A stretch of DNA of 64,000 nucleotides from Pegea sp. RAD2-039. Its lineage: Eukaryota; Chordata; Thaliacea; Salpida; Salpidae. Position 1 is the stretch's first letter; the number at the start of each line of letters is the position of its first letter. Positions 1-13,653 of the stretch are shown here, one piece after another. The notes under the pieces were generated by a model. That model saw nothing but the letters and a program-made list of their open reading frames with translations. It searched no databases and was not told the DNA's origin. The DNA is taken from positions 2,542,001 through 2,606,000 of the forward strand of contig JAQGEQ010000071.1 in assembly GCA_034620365.1 (NCBI GenBank), given 5' to 3'. The position numbers were made by a program, and so were the translations under genes.

Positions 1-3000
1 AACTTAAAAAAACGTTGGAAACTGAAAAATATCTGTTTTACATATTTATAATAGATAAGACCTTAAAAATATGATTTGTTAAAAGTTTTGCTACTTAAAA
101 TAAAGGTTGAGTTTCCCTACTCATGTGCAATAAATAAATAATATAGTTTTTATGTTTAAGGTAATTAATCTATTAATAAATCCATTATTGTAAAAACTAA
201 AAAGCAAATTTACTGCAAAGTTTAAACAGCAAAGTAGTTATTGATTGATAAGTAGCTATTAAATGATAAAAAAAACATGGTATTCAATAGTGATTCTGAA
301 CCATAATTTTAAGTCAAATATTTGGTTTATAACTCACAACCAAAAGTAAATGAAACAGTAAACCCACACTGCAAATTTGCAAAGTAAAGTTATTGAGGTT
401 ATTTCATATCATTTACATCTTTTTAAATGTGAAAAGTGTAAGAAAGTCATAATGAAAGTTAGAGATTACAGCATCATCAAATATTCCATCGGTACTGATT
501 AATTTAATTTTTAGTTGATTTTGGAGTTTGAACTATCAATATGTATTTTTAATAAGTCGAACAGCTTACATAAATATTAAAAGTAAAAAGTAAACACGCT
601 TCAACTCGATGTCTAAATAATACTTTTTATATAATCAACTATCTTAATGTTTATATAATGTCTGTACATTAAGTGGCGGCTTTAAATAATAATTTTTTTT
701 TATTAATCAGATTTTTTAAATTGATCTAGAAAATTATGTAGTAGTCATTTGAAGAATTTTATTTTGGCAATTTTGAAATATACTTAACTTTTATTATTTT
801 ACATTCGCTAAAATTTTGTGAAGTATTTATTCCTATTTATTTATTTGATCGTTAAATGCATTATATATATTAAGAATTTATACTTATTAACTATCTAATG
901 CAGGTAATAAATCATTCAGCTCGTAGATGTCATTTGTAGGAGACTTATACCAACACATTTTATATAGAATCTATTGTGTAGTAAAAAGCAGTGTTGTTCC
1001 ATATTAGTTATCGTTTGTATAGCTCTCTTAAAAAGTAGTTATTGTTACAATTATATACTTTATTTATTTATTCAACGCGTGGTTGCAAAGTTACAAACTC
1101 AACAGCTCTTGTCAACAGAATTACTCGAAATAATATTATTTTAAAAAGATGGCAGAGCTTGTTGTAGTGATGGAATCGGAAAGAAGATTACCAACCGTAG
1201 TTACCCTCTATAAAAAAAAATATTAGTCAACTAGATGCTCTTCAAATTGCTAATCGAATCAGTTTTGAGTAATTCTGAGTTCACAGTAAAGATTGCGTTT
1301 TATAAAGAAATCAGTAAAAGTTAAGGTGAGGGAAACTATTCGTTAAAACTATGAATTAGGCTAATTTTAAAAGATGAACCTTTAAGGACGTATGGAGATT
1401 GTGACCTTTGAAGAAATAATTATAAAAATATCAGTCTGAGGGCTAGTCGTTAGCTAGCTTTAGTTGTCTATATTAAAGCCATAGATTGATAGATTTTAAA
1501 TAAGATCTAACTATAACTGATTTAGCAATATCATAGATAGAAGTATTAAGAAAAAGAGGATGGATAATGCTGCCTTGGGGGAATATAGCTACAGATCTTA
1601 AAAAATTGAAGAAATAAGTAGGACTAGTATTACATCGCTTGGGAGTTTTTACTAATATGGGATGTGAAACTAATTTAAAAGTTTTGTTTATGATTGTTAA
1701 TGGTATAAGTAGTCAAATCATTTCTCGAGGAACAAAGCCACTGGTGAAGACAGGAAAACAGCTGATTGTCGAAGGATAAATCTGACTTTTTTATGGACTA
1801 TGATAATCATAGAGCTGTTTTCTTAGGAAGTATATAAATGGAAATAGTAAAGAACTAAAAACATGTAAATATAGATTACATTATAGAATAATCTCAGCGT
1901 TAAACAGCAAACAAAATTTGCTTAAGTTTACGAGTTAGTTTGCCTTTAATATTGTGGATGACAGTAAAAATTTTAAAATTAGTGATCACATTAAAATCTA
2001 TCAGATCTGATTTCTTTGCTTTAAGAAAAATATTTGTAAAATCTTTTCTTTGAGAAGACCTTTTGAAAGCTAAGTTAACAAAGTTCAGCCTTTTCAAGAT
2101 CACTGGGGTAGATGTTTTAATTTTCATCAACAAGGGTCGTTATTAATGAGCTCGAGTTTAATTTAGATTTTACAAATTTATAGAACTCCGTGGTGAACTG
2201 CTGTCACAAATTTACTTTCTCTGCAATCATATCACTTATCATTTTTATACTACTTATTCTTGAACTTCTACTTTACTTTATGCAAGCAATCTAACTTATA
2301 TTTTGGAGGAAAAACTGCTTTTTATTCAACTAGTTTTTGATATAAGGCGGAGTTTTTGTACGATTAGTTGGAAATGAAATTTTGCGGAACAAAGGTATTC
2401 AAAAGTTTAGATGAAATTTTCGTAGAAAAACTTTGAAGATAATCTATGAATAAGCATGCACTTTCAGCTTATAAATGACAGATGGGTTAGGGTTGATAGA
2501 TGGGTATTTATTTATTACAATAAATGTGAAGGAGGGTGCCTAAAGAGAGCACCTCTCCCTAACACACATTCTCACAAATTCATCATTTTGAGGTTTGATT
2601 TTATTGTAACAAAAAACAACTTGTTCTATTTTATAATTGCATGATAACTAAAAACCTCCTAAGAATAAGTTTGTAATAAACAATATTATAAAATTACTAG
2701 CGATAATGTATGTTATGAAGTTGGAAAATTGGTTTATGTAATACACAAAAACATTATGTAGTTCTTTAACAGTCAAAAAATAAAATTAGATTAGTTCACT
2801 GTACAAGTATTATAAACAAAATCTATTTTGCAGTGAGTCAACCAGTAGCTTAATTTTATGAATAGAAAATTAAGAATATGATGTTTTCCAATTTGTGAAA
2901 TATAACAGAGCTATATCAAAATACATAACGAATTATATTCCGTACGTGTTTATAGTTAATCAGACAACTCAACGCCTTGAATTATTTTAATAATTGTTAC

Positions 3001-4194
3001 ACATTAGTTATATTAAATTTCAGTATATTTGATGATATATTACTTTTTGTGCAGCTTCTTCTAACAGTTTTATTTATTATTTAAAATCTATATGTTCATA
3101 ATGCTTCTCACAAATTTTTTCAATAACTCATCTTTCTTTTCCTAGCTTATAGTAATAAAAAGCAGCTTTAAAAAGCAGCTCAAAGTAATTTTACTGAACT
3201 AGAGCAAAACAATCAAGTTAATTTACATAAATATTATAATTATTTCTATTACAACAAATATTTTTCAATTTTTGGTGTATTAAAATCGGTAGGGCAATTG
3301 CATTTTTTAATGAGAATTTAAACCGATTTAAATCTAAATTCAGTACAAAAACCATAATTGCCACTCTGATACATCTCTGTATATATCTATACTGCTTAAT
3401 CATCGTCCAGAACAGTATTAGTAATTTCAAATTTATTTACTATTGAATAAGTAAGATTTTAGAATTCTTATTTAAGACTAGAAAAATTAAAAAAAATTAC
3501 AGTGAAGTACCAGTGAAAATGATAAACTCTGATAGTCCGTCATAAGTTGACATTGTTTTAATTGTTTAGTAAAACTTTGTTAGAAAGCGACTACTAAGTT
3601 TAATTAATTACAAAAATTTAGTTTATGGAAAAATAAGCTAGTCTGTTTCTTGTAGTTTTTCATTTATTTATTCTTTTTTGTGAAAAAAAGAATTATATTT
3701 TAGATGATTTTATTCTTAACATATAAGATACAATTGTTTTTATGGTGCATTAAAAAGGTTTTTTTTACAAGTTTCTTTTGTTAATTAACAATTGCTATTT
3801 TGATATATTAAAATTTTTCATTAAATATATATGTATTTCTTAAACATATTTGATACTTAGCTGAAAGTTATGTTTATAATAATTTTAGTCAATTCATATT
3901 TTATTGCTTTTTATTGTTATATATACATGTTATTTTATTCTCTTAGAATATATAATTTTTATGTTTTTATGAATTTTCATCAATAATTTGTAGTATTATA
4001 TTATGTCATTGAATCACCTTAAGTTGTTATTAATTTTATATACAGAGTATATCTTTTATATGCTTTATTAGTTTTAAATTAAATTCAAATAAGATAAAGT
4101 TGCTTTCATAAGTAGTATATGAGAAATACATAAGAAATTTACTGATACTATTTAAACTAACAAAATTGAATTAATAATTTCTTGTAATAATTTT
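1..4194. other. Intergenic or distal intronic DNA, no recognised gene
   Basis: Very AT-rich. No reading frame here resembles a known protein and frames longer than about 75 codons are absent. One short stretch (1570-1779, +) reads through some 70 codons with one internal stop and has slightly higher GC than its surroundings; I do not recognise it and it may be a decayed coding relic. A GC-richer imperfect hairpin lies at 2525-2566. Confidence 0.6.
2525..2566. repeat. Imperfect inverted repeat (hairpin)
   Basis: The left arm (ggagggtgc at 2531-2539) pairs with the right arm (gcacctctcc at 2549-2558) apart from a one-base bulge, around a loop of about 9 nt. The flanking tgtg and cacaca extend the pairing. 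It is an island of higher GC in AT-rich DNA. It may be a foldback remnant of a small mobile element; no function is implied. Confidence 0.35.
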
Positions 4195-4209
4195 AGAAAA
4201 AGATTGAGA

Positions 4210-7052
4210 ATGGCTTTGTTTCGGAATTCTAGCTCTTCTGTTGTAACATCTAAAAATTTAGTAGAATTTAAATGTGGAAAAATGTCAATTAAAGTAAGAA
4301 GCTCATAATTATAATTTTCGATTTTTATGAATTTAAAAAATTGAATGAAACTGAATTTTTGGTGGCTTTTTTGTATAAATTGATATATAAATTCTAATAG
4401 AAGAACTATCTTTCAAAACCAAACAATAAAACTTTGAGATATTAATGCCTTGCTGCCTCTGTATTGTATTATTGTTTAAAACTATTTATGATTTCTTTAT
4501 AGACTGCAATTTTTTTATGTCTTCAGAAGTTTGTCATTTAAAATGTACCTTTAATAACACCCAGTGGATTAATAGCTTTTTAATAGGGTAACTACAGCGT
4601 CTTCCCAACTACATCACTACAGAAAATTCTCTTACTTAAAAAATTTTTTTAAAAGTGTCTTGAGTAATTTGTTGCCAAATATGTGAAGCTGCCATTTCTC
4701 CTCTAATTTTGTATCTTATTCTAATTTTAACTTTTTTATACTTTGCATAAACTTGCCATATTAGTGTCCTATTTTTTTTACTTTTCTCATGTTGAGCTAA
4801 AGGTTCTTGCACTTTTTTATTTTTCTATAATTGTGTCATTCTCTGTTTGCTACAAAAGCCATATAATTTGTTATTTGCTGCTGCATCCATGTTAAATGAA
4901 TAAATAGATATTATTTTCAGGGAAAAATGGTGTCGCCCGATGAAAGAAAAGGGTTGTTGTACATCCATCATGGTGAGGACTCACTTATTCATCTTTGCTG
5001 GAAAGAACGCGAAAAAGCAAAAGCTGAAGAAGATTTGATCATTTTTCCTGGTTAGGGTTCAATTAAATTCTGTTGAAATTTTAGTTTTGAATAATTTTAT
5101 TTTTAGAGGACTGTGAGTGGAAAAAGGTGGCTCAATGTACTACTGGAAGAGTTTATGTCTTGAAGTTTAACTCCTCGGCAAGAAGAATGTTTTTCTGGAT
5201 GCAAGTAAGCTTTGCTTGATGAAGTTGTTATTAAGAGTTTACCGAAAGTTGAAATAAAAAGTTCAGATTTCAACAATCTCAATTTATATTTTATCTGCAT
5301 TTAAGGAGCCGAAGGAAGACAAAGATGACGAGCTTGCTAAAAAAGTAAACGAATCTTTGAATAATCCTCCAAAGATGATCAGAAGTGGTGGATCTAACTC
5401 TTCTGGACTTTCTGATCTTACTGATGCTCTTGGGCAAGGAAATCTTCAGGTTGATCTCTTACAAATCTTCACAAATCTATCTTTTAGTTTAATCTTTATG
5501 AGCAGGAGTTGTTTAATAATGTGGATCACCAGCAGCTTCTGCAGATGATGGCTGCTAGTGGAGGTTTGGGAAATCTTCTTACTTCACCAAGTTTGTTGTT
5601 TTGTCAACCTTTTTAACCAATTTGCTTGTTGAGAGTTTATCTATCCCTATACTCTTCCTTAAATCTTTTTTCCGGTGTATCTTTCATTTCTGGTCATCTA
5701 TCTTCGGACCTCGAAGCTCTACCGATAAATATTTTCACTTTTTTGACTCACATTTCCTTTTTAAGGATTAAATGTTGAAAATTGATTTAAGATGACTTTC
5801 ACTTATTCAAGTTGACACCTTGTTCTTAAAATGCCATCATTCAAAATAAATAAATTTTTGTGAAATTTCAGTGAGATCATCACGGACTACAAGATCTTCT
5901 TCAGCAAAATCTTCTACTCAATCAATTACTTCTTCAACAACTGAAACACAACCTGTACAATCAACTCCTTCAACTACGTTAGTCTTCTCTTTTGTGATTT
6001 TATTGAGTAAATTAAAAGCTTAAAGTTGATTGAAAGTAGAAATCAAATATTTCCAGTATTTCAAAGAAGACAAACAATTTCACTTTCAACTAGTAAATAA
6101 CAAAGGTCTAATCATCCATATAATTTTTGCTGCTAATTAGCAGATTTGTTGTAATAATTTGTAATAATTTCGAAAATTTAAACTTTCACTGATCATATTG
6201 AACTCATGAAAGATTTCAGAAAAGTTTTCACATCAACATCAAACTTTTGTTTTAATTTAAATTTTTATCTTTCAGAAAAACTTCAACTTCATCTTCTAGT
6301 CAGAACCCCGTCCAATTGAGTCAACTACAAAGTATTCTCTCTCAAATGGGAGTTCAAAAGCCAAAAACCCCAGGCATGCCTGATTTAATCATTACATGAC
6401 GTTTGTGGTATCAGAATAAATTAATCTTGACTTGAATTTTTATGTGCCCGTCTTTTCCAATTACTTTTAGTTGAAAGTTGTTGTCTTGTTTTTGTAGCTG
6501 TGGATCTTTCCGAAGCGCTCGATACCAACCTGATGATCCGAATCTTTTCTGACCCGAAGGTTCTTTTGGTTTTATCACAATAATTTTCATTTTATAATTT
6601 TCATTTTATAATTGTAATCGAAATTATATCGTTCAATTTTAATTTCTCTGAATTATTTAAATGAATAAGGTTAGAAATTGTTTTCAATCTCTACTCGAAA
6701 CAGATCAAGGAACGTCTTCAACCTCATCTTCCAAAAGGAACCGAATCATTAGGAGTGTTTGATGAGATCAGATCAATCCCAAGATCGCCCCATTTCAAGC
6801 AGGCCATGGCTTCTTTCAGTTCTGCCTTGGCTTCTGGTCAATTAGGGCCATTGCTTAGTCAGTTTGGTCTGCCACAAGCTGCAATTGATGCTGCTAATAA
6901 AGGAGGTAGAAAATAATAAGAAGAATATTTTTTGAGGTCTCAACTTGTGATGGTTTTTAGACGTTGAAGAATTTGCTAAAGCGATGCAAGAGTCTTCAGA
7001 AAAGAAAGAAGAAGCGGTTACCGAGGAAGATGAAAAGATGAACGTTGACTAA
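4210..7052 (+). CDS. ADRM1: Proteasomal ubiquitin receptor ADRM1/Rpn13
   Basis: Ten coding exons join in frame to 366 residues: 4210-4293, 4921-5050, 5107-5204, 5306-5449, 5506-5590, 5872-5977, 6276-6373, 6498-6559, 6704-6905, 6961-7052. The family binds ubiquitin chains through the N-terminal Pru domain at the 26S proteasome base and recruits the deubiquitinase UCH37 through the C-terminal DEUBAD domain. Seen here: Pru from about residue 17 ([47 protein letters not shown]), a Ser/Thr-rich linker, then DEUBAD ([44 protein letters not shown]) and an acidic tail ending NVD. Human ADRM1 has 407 residues, the difference lying in the linker. The intron at 6374-6497 starts with GC, not GT. The start follows an acceptor-like AG by 13 nt. 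A poly(A) signal AATAAA lies at 7157-7162. Confidence 0.96.
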
Positions 7053-7169
7053 GCAGGAGCTATTCATGTGTTTAGTTGTAAATTAATAAGCAACCAACAG
7101 TGATAGATTGGAAGCTTTCTTGTAGTTACGTTTTATCTATTTCTACTACAAATGTAAATAAATGTCAGT

Positions 7170-8651
7170 TCTCAATGCTTCTTTCAACATTCTGCTTTTG
7201 TTGCATATATGAAATTTTGTTGAACAGACTACATGCTTTTTAAAAGATTAACAAACATACTGTTTACTAGAATGTCAGTTATCTAATTGTTAGTTCTGCA
7301 TACAAATCTGCAAGTTTTGTGAATTTTTAAGTTTGTTTAGCATTTTTTTGCTGTTTGTTTCCAAAAACGGATTTTTATTTAGTCATTTTCTAATATAATA
7401 AATTAAATATTTAGATTTGTTATAATTCCAGAATACTTCTTATAAAAATACATTTTTTTAATTTTTTTGAAAACTTGGTTGCTGGTTTCCAACTTGCATC
7501 AGAGCTTTTTGTCCATTGCTTCAGTGGTCTTTGATTTAAACTTTTGGGAACCACGGAAAAGCAAATTATAAAAACTTCTAGGACGATATACATCGAATTA
7601 AATTCGGTTTTTGAAAGCAGCATGTTACTTTACTGGCAGCGAATAATTTATTGGTGAAAATGATAAATGTTTATAAACTTTAGTCAATTTATCAAAATAA
7701 TTTCAAACTATTTTTCTAAGATATTTGCAATAAATAAAATGTCTAGTTAAAAACTCCATCAAATAGATTATTTGTGTGAAAGGAGTTTTCTTTGATCTGT
7801 TGCAATTGGCCGACTTTTGGTTCCTGAAGTTTTTCACGTTTCTCCAGATTTAAACCATTTTTTTTTAGTATTCTCCGGGTACCCAAGGAAAATATGGTTT
7901 TCCCAAGAAGTTTAATTTTATTTGCTAATTCAGACAGGTAGTGTAACTATTAAAACTCTTCAGATAAGATCATTAAATTAAAATTTTTAATTGTTTAGAA
8001 TTTTCAGAGTTTTAGTTACAAATAACACATCAAAAATTTCTATTAAAAGTTGAATAAACCATCTGATCTTGTTAAAAAGTTTTATAAAATTTCAACACAA
8101 CTAATTTTTATTCTTAAAATTATTGTTTTGTAGAAAAAGTAAAATAGAATTTGATTAAAAGTTTTTTTAATGGAAAAATTGTTAGAAAATTTCGAAGTCA
8201 ATTCAATGATCCTTTTTAAAACTTTTAGAAGTAATATTTTTATTGAAGTTATAAATTAAACTGATAAAAATATAACTGAAAGATATTTGCTGGTTTTTAT
8301 ATCAATATTATGCAACTATACAATCACCTCAATATTATTTCGCTTAAAGACTTCACAACCGAATGAATAACAATTAAAAGCTAAAAACTTTATTGCAACT
8401 ATAAAACTTTGAATAATAAAATAAGTTGAGTTTTTGGAAAAAAATTATTTGAATAGAATTAGAAGAATATCAAATTGTTAGCTGTTGATCGAGTCTTCTA
8501 CTAAACCACAAAGTGATGAGAAGTAGAAAACAGTTGACTACCTGCAAAAGATATCGAACAAACTATCAACAAATATTATTGATACAAGCTGAAAAATTAA
8601 AAACACAAATTAATAATCTTCATTATTTTCAATCTTATATCTAATAGAAAG
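7170..8651. other. Gap between ADRM1 and the SLCO gene
   Basis: The region lies between the 3' ends of two convergent genes. It contains only AT-rich sequence with scattered poly(A)-like hexamers. I see no coding or RNA gene. Confidence 0.6.
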
Positions 8652-11160
8652 TTAAAAAACATAAATAACCCTTTCAGATAAACATGTTAGAAACATGTAG
8701 TTGGAAAGAGAATTATTATCATAAAGACGACAAGATCCGGTGACGTCACAATGGCGAGAGCGGTTTAAACATGCCAGATCTGCTACTTTACCATAGATAA
8801 GCGGTCCCGGTATTGCACCAAATAAACGTACAAATATCCACTATCAAAAAAGACTGTTTGTGAAATTACATGAGCTACTTTTGTAACTTACTTGTATTCC
8901 TAACGCATATGACTGTAGTTCTTCTTGTTTTACAGTACTTAGTACAATTTGTATCTGAATAACTTTGCCCATAAAAACACAAAATATAAAACAGAAAATA
9001 AGACCAATCACTAATGCACGAGTTGCAACTGTAACAAGTTTAGATAAGCAAGTTCCAGAGGTTGCTGACCCATTTGTGGTCGATGTCAGGCAACTACAGT
9101 TGGAATAAGACTAAAGATAAAAGAAATTGATTTCTAAACATTTCAAAGTGTAAAAGTGGACGACCTTTAATTCTGAAGATGCTTTGCATCCGGCTAGACA
9201 TGGTGAGAAGTAAGTGACATGGTCTTCACCACAGACTGGTTGATAATCGTAAATATTACAGTTGCAATCAGAAAAACAAGTTTCTATTCCAAAACTTCTG
9301 TTAGGATACTCACTATTTACTCCTGCTACTTCTGAAATAGTTTAAAAATTTGTTGGAATACAAGTTTTAAAATGACAAATGTCATGTAAGCTTTACAGTT
9401 GCTAAATAAAAACTTTATCATGAAATATCTGACTCATATCCGGGCTTCTGACTAGCAGCAGCGTTGATAAAATAGCTGCAATAAGAGTAAATCCCAGAAT
9501 AAACTTGATGATTGTGCCAACATCCTGGAACTTCATACCAATAAAACCACCAACAAGTTGACCACCAACTCCAGCTAAAACTAAAACAGTTCCTACAAAA
9601 GCATAAAATATTTCGATTCTATTTTCAACTGTTGCTGTAATGAGAAGACAAACCAATGTATGAAGCTGCGTTGGTTTCTGACATACCAAAGTTGAAATGC
9701 ATATACTTCACTAAAAAAGTGTTTAATCCTAAAAATGTGAAAAAATCAAGGGCAGACACGATGTCTATCAGAATGAATACAGGATTTCTCAACAACTCGT
9801 AACCATCTATAATTGCATTGCTAAAGCTAAATAACAAGTTGACAGTATTAAGTCCACAAAAAAACAAAATTTCTGGTAAACTTGCTCTAAGAAGTAATCT
9901 AATTTTAAATTGTGCATGAAAGCTATTTTTGAGTTTATTAATTTACACATCTGTAATCGATTTTAAAAATAATTAAACGATTTAAAGAAATTGTTATTTA
10001 GTTAATTTCACAACCTTATACGTTTAGTTTTATCTCTTGGCTTAAATTCAGAGCTTCTTTTGGTTGGTTTAATTGCAGGGAGCATAATGATCGGGATCGA
10101 AATAATAACAGAGAAGAAACCAGCTATTAGAAAACCCAACCACCAAGTTTCAGTTCCATGAGATCTATAGAGAAACAAATTTGAAAAAGTTTAAAAAGAT
10201 TGAAATTTTACGTATTTCCATCAATTGCAATTTTATAGTTTAATGATATTCCTCCAAGATAATAACCTCCAGCAACTCCAAACACAGCAAAAGAGAAAAA
10301 TATTCCTGAAAAATTATAAAATTTTTTATTTAAAAATTTCTAAAAATACAATTTAAAAAAATGACATAATAAAAATACCCTGATACAAAGAAGATTTGAC
10401 TTTGGGAACATTTTCATGAATATAAACGACCCCAAGACTATACAAGGGTACAGTAGTTGCTCCATTCCATATATTTATTAGAATAAAATAAATCCTAAGA
10501 AGAAAATAAAAATAAAGTTTTGTAAAACTTAAATTATTTGCAAATTACAGTTGACATCAAAATAACAGTTAATTTGTATATATATTCTTGGTTTTAATCT
10601 AAGAAATCATCAGACTTACAAGTAATTTCTTAAACTAACCATCTTGCAAGTGTTATCTAAGTTCTCCGTCAAATTAGTGACACACAAAGCTGTTTTTCCA
10701 TCCGTAGTACTTGAAAATGGTGCTGTAAACTGGGGTAGAGCAAACAACATTGTACCAATTCCAAAACAGAACATGCCCCATCCCACCCAAATATTTTTTC
10801 TCCCAAATCCACCGACATAAGTCAAAAGAGGAAGAGTTATCAAAGATCCAAAGTGATATGAGCTACTTATAGCGGCTGATTGCGAACTTACAAAGTTAAA
10901 TCTGAAAGTAATTTCGTTGATTCAATTTTTTTAATAACTGTTTGTGAAGATTTCGAAATATAATCATTTTCATTAAAATTTATTCGATAAAGTAAATTAT
11001 ATAATACTTTATTATGTATTAACCTTGCTTCGAAAGTTGACACCACAGCTGGAAATAAACCATTGATTATTGATCCCTGTGTAAATGATGCTAAACAAAA
11101 ACAAGCCAACACATATTTTGGAGATGGGTTAGACATCAGACTTAAAAAATCTTTTTTAAT
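8652..11160 (-). CDS. Organic anion transporter polypeptide (OATP/SLCO), 5' end missing
   Basis: Ten exons join to at least 585 residues: 11160-11024, 10901-10620, 10494-10379, 10305-10212, 10164-10015, 9898-9654, 9592-9434 (3' edge tentative), 9331-9165, 9110-8892, 8840-8652. OATPs are 12-helix plasma-membrane exchangers of bulky organic anions. Seen: first helix (VLACFCLASFTQGSIINGLF), the WWLGFL stretch of the family signature before helix 6, GVGGQLVGGFIGMKF in the middle helices, and a Kazal-like Cys-rich extracellular loop (CFSDCNCNIYDYQPVCG, then YFSPCLAGC), which is diagnostic of the family. The C-terminus is short. The first exon found opens at an acceptor-like ttcttag with an open frame, so the true start codon lies further upstream, probably within 11.2-13.6 kb; I could not place it. 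I cannot assign a subfamily. Confidence 0.93.
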
Positions 11161-13653
11161 CTAAGAACAATTTTTTTAAATTTTTACAAACAAGCAATTT
11201 ATAAACTGTTAAAATACTAGTCACAAGAAAATGATAAAAAACTAGAATTTATCTAAAAGTAGTTTAAGGTTTATTTTAAAGCAATTTTAAAATGTTTTTT
11301 TTTTCTAGCTTTGAAATATTTAAAATTGTTATTAGAAAATTACACAGATTCTGGGTACGTTAAAAAGTCATAATCTCAGCTACCGAAAAAAAGTATTTAA
11401 AAGGCTATAAATATGTCCAATGTAATAAATAAATACAATATGTTCAAATTTGTTACTAGTTTCTTCAAAATTAGACAAAGTATATGTTTACAGTAAAAAA
11501 TCCAATAATTCTTTTGTAATTTAATAGTAAAATTAATTGTTAAGCCTTATTAGTTGGGAGGCTTGTAATAAATTAGAAATCTATTTTACCTCTTTTTATG
11601 TAATAAAAATTGAAAATAAAATAAAAATTACGAAACTAAAATAAGAAAACTTGTAGAAATGAAAATAGTTTAAAGTTATATACCCAATTCAGTTTTTACA
11701 GCTATTGAATAACTTTTAAATAATGACCTTACGTAAAGTATTTTCACAGAAATTTAATCACAAACTTTATATTCAAATTTTTATTTGTTTTTTGATTATC
11801 TAAAGTTTGTATATCAACTGACAAAAATGGTTAAAAAATAAAAGGGATCAATTGTTGAAAAAATATACAACTTACCAATGTCAACAACAGAATATGGAAT
11901 CCAAATAATCGTAAATAGCTTAACTTTATGTAAGCATTTTATTAAAATAAAATACTTTCTATAGCCGATCAAAAGTAATTACGTTCCAGTAAACGATGAA
12001 AAACCACCTTTTCTTTAAAATATACTTTAATTCTAGAAAGTAATTTTACATTATGTCATAAACTAAAAAAACAAAGTCTAATAAACTCTTATAAATACAA
12101 CTAATAAATACTTTACTTTTATTATTGAGTGTATGACCAAAACTATATTTACGGGATGATAAATTAGTTTTTAGCAACTTGCAAAGACTTAAATAGATTG
12201 AAAAGATGTTAAAATTTAAAAATGTACGTTCAACCACCATAAGACTAATATAACCATAAGATAGATATGATTCATAAAGTAATCTAATAGATTGATTAAC
12301 TCATCAGTAGCCAATCATCATTTTTTTAAATCATATATCTTGCCATTTAGGTAAATATTTAAATTGGTGCCCTGATTTTGTTGGATTATTTTAAAGGCGG
12401 ACGAATTTCACAAATAAAGAGTCAACATCGATTCAAAACTGACTTTAGTTATTTGATGTTAGTATTCTAATAATATTAGCATCACTGGCATTAAAAACTT
12501 GTTCTTTATCTATTTTTTTTATCTTTTTTGCATATACTGTCTAAAACTTACTTTGGTGCCTTGTTGTGCGCTAGTTGAATCCTGAGCCACGAAGCCTGTA
12601 ATTTAGTAATTTTTACAGATTATGATTTTTATTTGCCGAATACTGGAACATATATTGTGGGGTATATGTTCAACTTTTTATTTAATTTGTTGTACTTTAA
12701 GCTAAAATGTTTAACATGATGTTAGACAAACACACACAAGTTATTCAACTGATAATTTATTTGTAAAATCATTACATATATGAAAAGAGGATTTAATATT
12801 AGAATAACTTTTTTCAATCTTATTGTATAAGAAGTTATTTCACAAAATTAATTCTAAGAAAAAGACGAAAAATATTAACTTTGAAAACTGTGTATCAAGA
12901 AAAATAAAATTCCGAAAAACTAAATACATAAAAATGAATTTCGTGATAAGAGAAGTTAAAGTCAGAATAAAAGATAAAAATTCCGAAAAAGTTAGAAGTT
13001 ACAGACACTAAAGATTTAGATCAAAAATGATTTGATTGCAGAATAAGTTAAGCCCGCATATTGTTATAAAAGCAAATAGACATCGAAATGGCATTTCATC
13101 ACTAAAATAAGATCTTCAATGATTACTGATATAGAAATAAAAAACAATTGACAACATCATTCACAATTAAGAACCAATACGATCATTTCTGATTGAAAAA
13201 ATGTCAGATTTAAGCTTCAATTAAATGTAAGTAATTGAATGTGCTAATTATCATTCAATAATATCAGAAAAAGACATACGGTAAAACATCTTGGACTCAG
13301 CAGTGATATAAAACTAAACCAGCTAAAATTTAATATGAATTCTTAATACACAAAATCTTTTACTAGAATATAATAAGAGTAGTAATCTTAAACTTCTTAA
13401 TTTTCGATTGCATAAGTATACAGTAATTATAAAAGTTATTTGATGCAACAATAATAAATTTGATTATATAATAACAAAATTAAATCTGAAGCATTTAATT
13501 GCTTCAAAAATAATTGGTAACATAAGAGAGTATATCATTTAGAAGCAATAAATATTTAACACAACTGTTTACACCAACAAATTTGTTAAATACAAACAAT
13601 ATTTTTCTAAAAGGTTTTTGTAAAAGCATCTAATAAAACTGAAAAGAAAATGA
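11161..13653. other. Gap; probably holds the 5' end of the SLCO gene
   Basis: AT-rich, with no recognisable protein. A donor-like site on the minus strand near 11875 could end a small upstream SLCO exon, but no start codon fits it convincingly. The sequence between there and the ASPH stop shows nothing else that I can support. Confidence 0.4.

Noticed and set aside
9635-9653. A 19-nt intron in SLCO
   Set aside because: A 61-nt intron ending at 9593 restores the conserved family sequence and has normal size; the 19-nt version would add about 14 unmatched residues.
12823-13011. Lys-rich 62-codon plus-strand frame
   Set aside because: Composition reflects A-rich DNA; no splice signals, start context or family similarity.
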